Shown piece after piece: positions 32,120-35,177 of a stretch of 35,177 nucleotides of DNA. The stretch is from Oscillospiraceae bacterium (GTDB lineage Bacteria; Bacillota_A; Clostridia; Oscillospirales; WRJC01). The stretch spans positions 1-35,177 of the forward strand of contig WQXD01000006.1 of NCBI GenBank assembly GCA_009785015.1, in the 5' to 3' direction. Made by a program: the position numbers and the translations under genes. The notes under the pieces were generated by a model. It ran no database searches. It saw only the letters and a program-made list of their open reading frames with translations, and was not told the DNA's origin. How positions within the stretch are numbered: position 1 is the stretch's first letter; every line of letters begins with the position of its first letter.

Positions 32120-33838
32120 ATGCTGCTCTCCTTGCATATCGAAAATATCGCAGTCGCGCAGAAAATCGACATGGAGTTTAAAAACGGCTTCATAGTGCTC
32201 ACGGGAGAAACCGGGGCGGGCAAATCCATAATAATAAATTCGCTCCATTTGATTTTGGGCGCGAAACCCTCGAGGGACATGATCCGCAAAGGCGAGAAAA
32301 AAGCGATGGTCTCGGGCCTTTTCGGGGATTTCGACGAGGCGACCGCCAAAAAAATCGAAGAGCTCGGCATTTCGGTGGATCCGTCGGAAAACTGCATTCT
32401 GGTGCAGCGGAATATAACCGACGAAGGCAAGTCCACAAGCAAGCTCAACGGAAGGAGCATATCCGTTTCGCTTTTGAAGGAATTGGCCAAGCTGCTGATC
32501 AATATCCACGGGCAGCACGATTCCCAGACGCTGCTCTCTCCGGGAAACCACATAATATTTTTGGACAACTTCGCCGCGATGGAAAAGGAGCTCGGCGATT
32601 ACGCGGAGGTCTACGACAAAACAAACGGCATAAAAAGCAAGATCGCCGAATTGTCGAAGGACGAAAAAAACAAACAGAGGACAATAGATATCTTAAAGTA
32701 CCAGATAAGCGACATAGACAACGCGAAGCTCAAGCCCGGCGAAGAGGAAAAATTGGAGGACGCCAAAAAATATATCCAGAACAGCGAAAAGATAATCAAA
32801 TCGATGAAGACGATCCAGTCCGCCCTGGCATATTCCGAAAAGGGCATATCCGCAGTCGACCAGATGAAAAGGGCGGTCTCCGCGCTGAAATACGTCGCGG
32901 CTTTCGTGCCGGATTCGACGGAATACATAGCCAAGCTCGAAGAGTGCATATCCGAAGTCACAGACGTCGCCGAGCTCGCCGCGGGCAGCATCCCCAAGGA
33001 ATACGACGAATTTGAGGACATGAAGGACTCGACCGAAAAGTTGGACAAAATAGAGAACAGGCTGTTTCAGATATCCAAATTAAAGGCGAAATACGGTTCT
33101 TCGATAGACGACATATTGGAATACAAAAATAAAATAATCGAGGATTTGGACAACATCATATTCGCCGACGAAAAAATAGAGGCCCTGAAGGGCGAATTGG
33201 CCGGGGAGACGAAAAAACTCGAGGCGCTCGCGGCCGTATTGTCGGCCAAACGAAAAAAAGCCGCGAAAACCTTGGAGAGCAAAATAATGGAGGAGCTCAA
33301 ATTTTTGGAGATGGCGAAGGTGCTCTTCGAGGTCAGGATAGAAAAAAACGTCGAGAGCGACGGAGGCGTCAGGTACTCCCCCCGGGGAGGTGACACGGTA
33401 GAATTTTTGATAGCCACAAACCCGGGCGAACCCCCGAAACCCTTGGAGCGCATCGCCTCCGGCGGGGAGCTTTCGAGGATCATGCTCGCCGTGAAGAGCG
33501 TATTCGCCAGAAAAGACGGCATAGACACGCTCATATTCGACGAGATCGATTCGGGGATATCGGGCAGGACCGCCGAAAAAGTGGGGATAAAACTCAAGTC
33601 GATCGCCGTCGACATACAGGTGATATGCGTGACCCACTCGGCGCAGATCGCCTCGCACGCCGACGCCCACTACCTCATCGCGAAGCGCGAGATAGACGGC
33701 AGGTCCGCCACGGACATAAAGGAACTCGGCAAAGACGAACGGATAGATGAGATCGCCCGCATCATGGGCGGTATCACCATATCGGAAACAGTCAAGAAAA
33801 CAGCGGCCGAAATGGTCGAAAAAAATTTGGAAAATTAA
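32120..33838 (+). CDS. recN: DNA repair protein RecN
   Basis: A 572-residue SMC-like ATPase that acts early at DNA double-strand breaks, bridging ends for recombination. Walker A GETGAGKS lies at residues 29-36. RNITDEGKSTSKLNG and INIHGQHDSQTLL follow, with a long coiled-coil region (about 150-375), then the ABC signature in ERIASGGELSRIMLA and Walker B with D474-E475 in LIFDEIDSGISG. AAGGAAG lies 10 nt before ATG 32120. It follows argR by 28 bp. Confidence 0.96.
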   Translation: MLLSLHIENIAVAQKIDMEFKNGFIVLTGETGAGKSIIINSLHLILGAKPSRDMIRKGEKKAMVSGLFGDFDEATAKKIEELGISVDPSENCILVQRNITDEGKSTSKLNGRSISVSLLKELAKLLINIHGQHDSQTLLSPGNHIIFLDNFAAMEKELGDYAEVYDKTNGIKSKIAELSKDEKNKQRTIDILKYQISDIDNAKLKPGEEEKLEDAKKYIQNSEKIIKSMKTIQSALAYSEKGISAVDQMKRAVSALKYVAAFVPDSTEYIAKLEECISEVTDVAELAAGSIPKEYDEFEDMKDSTEKLDKIENRLFQISKLKAKYGSSIDDILEYKNKIIEDLDNIIFADEKIEALKGELAGETKKLEALAAVLSAKRKKAAKTLESKIMEELKFLEMAKVLFEVRIEKNVESDGGVRYSPRGGDTVEFLIATNPGEPPKPLERIASGGELSRIMLAVKSVFARKDGIDTLIFDEIDSGISGRTAEKVGIKLKSIAVDIQVICVTHSAQIASHADAHYLIAKREIDGRSATDIKELGKDERIDEIARIMGGITISETVKKTAAEMVEKNLEN

Positions 33839-33855
33839 AGAGGTATGAGAAAACT

Positions 33856-35100
33856 ATGAGCAAAAATACATTTGAATCGTTGAAAGAAAGAGGATATATA
33901 TATCAGGCCACGCACGAAGAAGAAGTAAAAAACATGATAAACGGCGAACCGGTGACTTTTTATCTGGGGATAGACCCCACCGCCGACAGCTTGCATATCG
34001 GGCATTTTTTCGCGCTCATGCTGTTTCGGCATTTGCAGGAGGCGGGCCACAGGGGCATTCTGTTGGTCGGCGGCGCGACTGCGATGATCGGGGACCCGAC
34101 CGGAAAAAGCGACATGAGAAAAATGATAACGAAAGAAGAAGTGCTGCGCAATGTGGAAGAAGTCAAGACCTTGGCAAAGAGGTTTGTGATTGCCGGCGGG
34201 GACAATCCTGCCATCATCGTAAACAACGCCGACTGGACAAATTCCTACAGCTATATCGACTTTATGCGGGATGTGGGAATACATTTCAACATAAACGTGA
34301 TGCTCGCCGCCGAAGCGTACGCGAACAGGCTCGCGGAGGGCGGGCTCACATTCCTTGAAATGGGATATATGCTCATGCAGGCCTATGATTTTGTATATCT
34401 CAACAAAAATTACGGCTGCAAACTGCAGATAGGCGGGAGCGACCAGTGGGGAAATATAGTCGCGGGCTCGAATCTGGGCAGGAAGCTGAGCCTTGCCGAG
34501 GGGGTCGAAAAAGACGAGATGTACGGGCTCACAAACCCGCTGCTCGTGACAAGCGACGGCAAGAAAATGGGCAAAACCGAAACCGGGACGTTATGGGTCG
34601 CAAGGGAAAAGACGACGGTATTCGATTTTTACCAATATTTTTACAATGTCAAAGATGAAGATACCGAAACCCTGCTGAGATTGTTTACCCGGGTGGAAAC
34701 CGATAAAATAGTCGAGTTGTGCAAAAACGATATCATGGGCGCGAAGAGGCTGATGGCATTTGAAGTGACAAAACTCGTACACGGGGAAAATGAAGCCCAA
34801 AAGGCGCAGGACACGGCGATTTCTCTGTTTGTAAGCGGTACAAACGACTCCAACATGCCCCAAACCAAGCTCTCCGAAAGCGATTTCGGCGGCAGGGAGG
34901 AATTGCCCGTGGCGGATCTGCTCGTGTTGTGCGGGCTCGCGCCCTCGAAAGCCGAAGCCAAAAGGCTGATCGTGCAGGGCGGAATATCGGCAGGCGACGA
35001 AAAAGTGGCGGATGTGGGCTGCGCGATAGCAAAAAAAGACTTGGAAAACGGCGTCATACTCAAAAAAGGCAAAAAGGTTTTTCACAGGGTCACCATGTGA
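33856..35100 (+). CDS. tyrS: Tyrosyl-tRNA synthetase
   Basis: A 414-residue class I aminoacyl-tRNA synthetase that charges tRNA-Tyr. The HIGH motif is at H47-I-G-H50 (SLHIGHFFA); the KMSKS-loop equivalent is KKMGKT at 236-241. IGGSDQWGNI lies in the tyrosine pocket, and an S4-like RNA-binding domain (about 345-410) with LAPSKAEAKRLIVQGG ends the protein. AGAGG lies 12 nt before ATG 33856, a longish spacing. It follows recN by 17 bp and shows no T-box of its own, unlike many clostridial tyrS genes, so expression appears tied to the nusB operon. Confidence 0.96.
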   Translation: MSKNTFESLKERGYIYQATHEEEVKNMINGEPVTFYLGIDPTADSLHIGHFFALMLFRHLQEAGHRGILLVGGATAMIGDPTGKSDMRKMITKEEVLRNVEEVKTLAKRFVIAGGDNPAIIVNNADWTNSYSYIDFMRDVGIHFNINVMLAAEAYANRLAEGGLTFLEMGYMLMQAYDFVYLNKNYGCKLQIGGSDQWGNIVAGSNLGRKLSLAEGVEKDEMYGLTNPLLVTSDGKKMGKTETGTLWVAREKTTVFDFYQYFYNVKDEDTETLLRLFTRVETDKIVELCKNDIMGAKRLMAFEVTKLVHGENEAQKAQDTAISLFVSGTNDSNMPQTKLSESDFGGREELPVADLLVLCGLAPSKAEAKRLIVQGGISAGDEKVADVGCAIAKKDLENGVILKKGKKVFHRVTM

Positions 35101-35158
35101 GCGCGGATATAATTTTATTATATTAATATATTTAAATCTTTTAAGGAGGAAATAAAAA

Positions 35159-35177
35159 ATGGCAAAACTCAGAATCG
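35159..35177 (+). CDS. Start of a further gene, truncated by the window end
   Basis: An ATG at 35159 is preceded 8 nt upstream by AAGGAGGA (35143-35150), a near-perfect ribosome binding site. Six codons, reading MAKLRI, are visible before the end. The product cannot be named from so little. The 58 bp before it are AT-rich, with TATAAT at 35107-35112, but no clear -35 or terminator hairpin is seen. Confidence 0.7.

Noticed and set aside
1..35177. CRISPR arrays, tRNA or rRNA genes, insertion sequences, prophage or toxin-antitoxin genes
   Set aside because: Gaps are short and hold no repeat-spacer pattern, cloverleaf, transposase or integrase; no protein resembles those families.

Overview
The window reads as a piece of a low-to-medium G+C anaerobic Bacillota (Firmicutes) chromosome, most likely class Clostridia. 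The reasons are the tryptophan T-box leader, the nusB-xseA-xseB-ispA-dxs-nadK-argR-recN gene order, a YuiD-type divergent PAP2 gene between ispA and dxs, TTGACA/TATAAT promoters, strong Shine-Dalgarno sites, lipobox solute-binding proteins and a hybrid-cluster-protein module typical of strict anaerobes. This is inference from gene content; no rRNA marker is present. There is no tRNA, rRNA, insertion sequence, phage gene or CRISPR array. Coding density is very high.

Layout. 1-3640: an unrecognised protein ending in a ferredoxin-like cysteine cluster, a Uma2-family (DUF820) protein, a minus-strand P-loop kinase with its own promoter, and a first uroporphyrinogen-decarboxylase-family (MtaA/CmuA-like) protein closed by a terminator. 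3755-8048: one promoter reads through a solute-binding lipoprotein, a THUMP-domain RNA methyltransferase and a second, paralogous solute-binding lipoprotein; no permease is present. 8020-11342: a Crp/Fnr-type regulator divergent from ferredoxin, a small Cys-rich protein and hybrid cluster protein (hcp). One GTTGT-N4-ACAAC palindrome is placed to activate the ferredoxin-hcp side and repress the regulator.

11348-16102 (minus): trpD-C-F-B-A under a complete Trp-specific T-box riboswitch (UGG specifier, UGGC acceptor-binding bulge, terminator/antiterminator). trpE and trpG are not in the window. 16138-21398 (minus): an S66 peptidase with an MFS transporter, then a second UroD-family protein behind a divergent GyrB/ParE-like topoisomerase subunit that has no A subunit beside it. 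A 243-bp divergent control region (21399-21641) holds two strong opposing promoters and a perfect 10-bp inverted repeat. It separates the topoisomerase gene from a plus-strand pair, a cytosolic GH36-like glycosidase and a membrane-anchored alkaline phosphatase.

25490-35100 (plus): a housekeeping operon from one consensus promoter: nusB, xseA, xseB, ispA, a DUF212 membrane protein, dxs, nadK, argR, recN and tyrS, with overlapping or nearly touching genes. It combines transcription antitermination, DNA repair, isoprenoid precursor synthesis, NADP supply, arginine control and tRNA-Tyr charging. tlyA, often found between dxs and nadK or argR, is absent. A new gene with a strong ribosome binding site begins at 35159 and runs off the end.

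No obvious new defence or mobile system is visible. The items most worth following are the orphan divergent topoisomerase subunit and its control region, the hcp module with its unrecognised Cys-rich protein, and the Fe-S-like C-terminus of the first protein.
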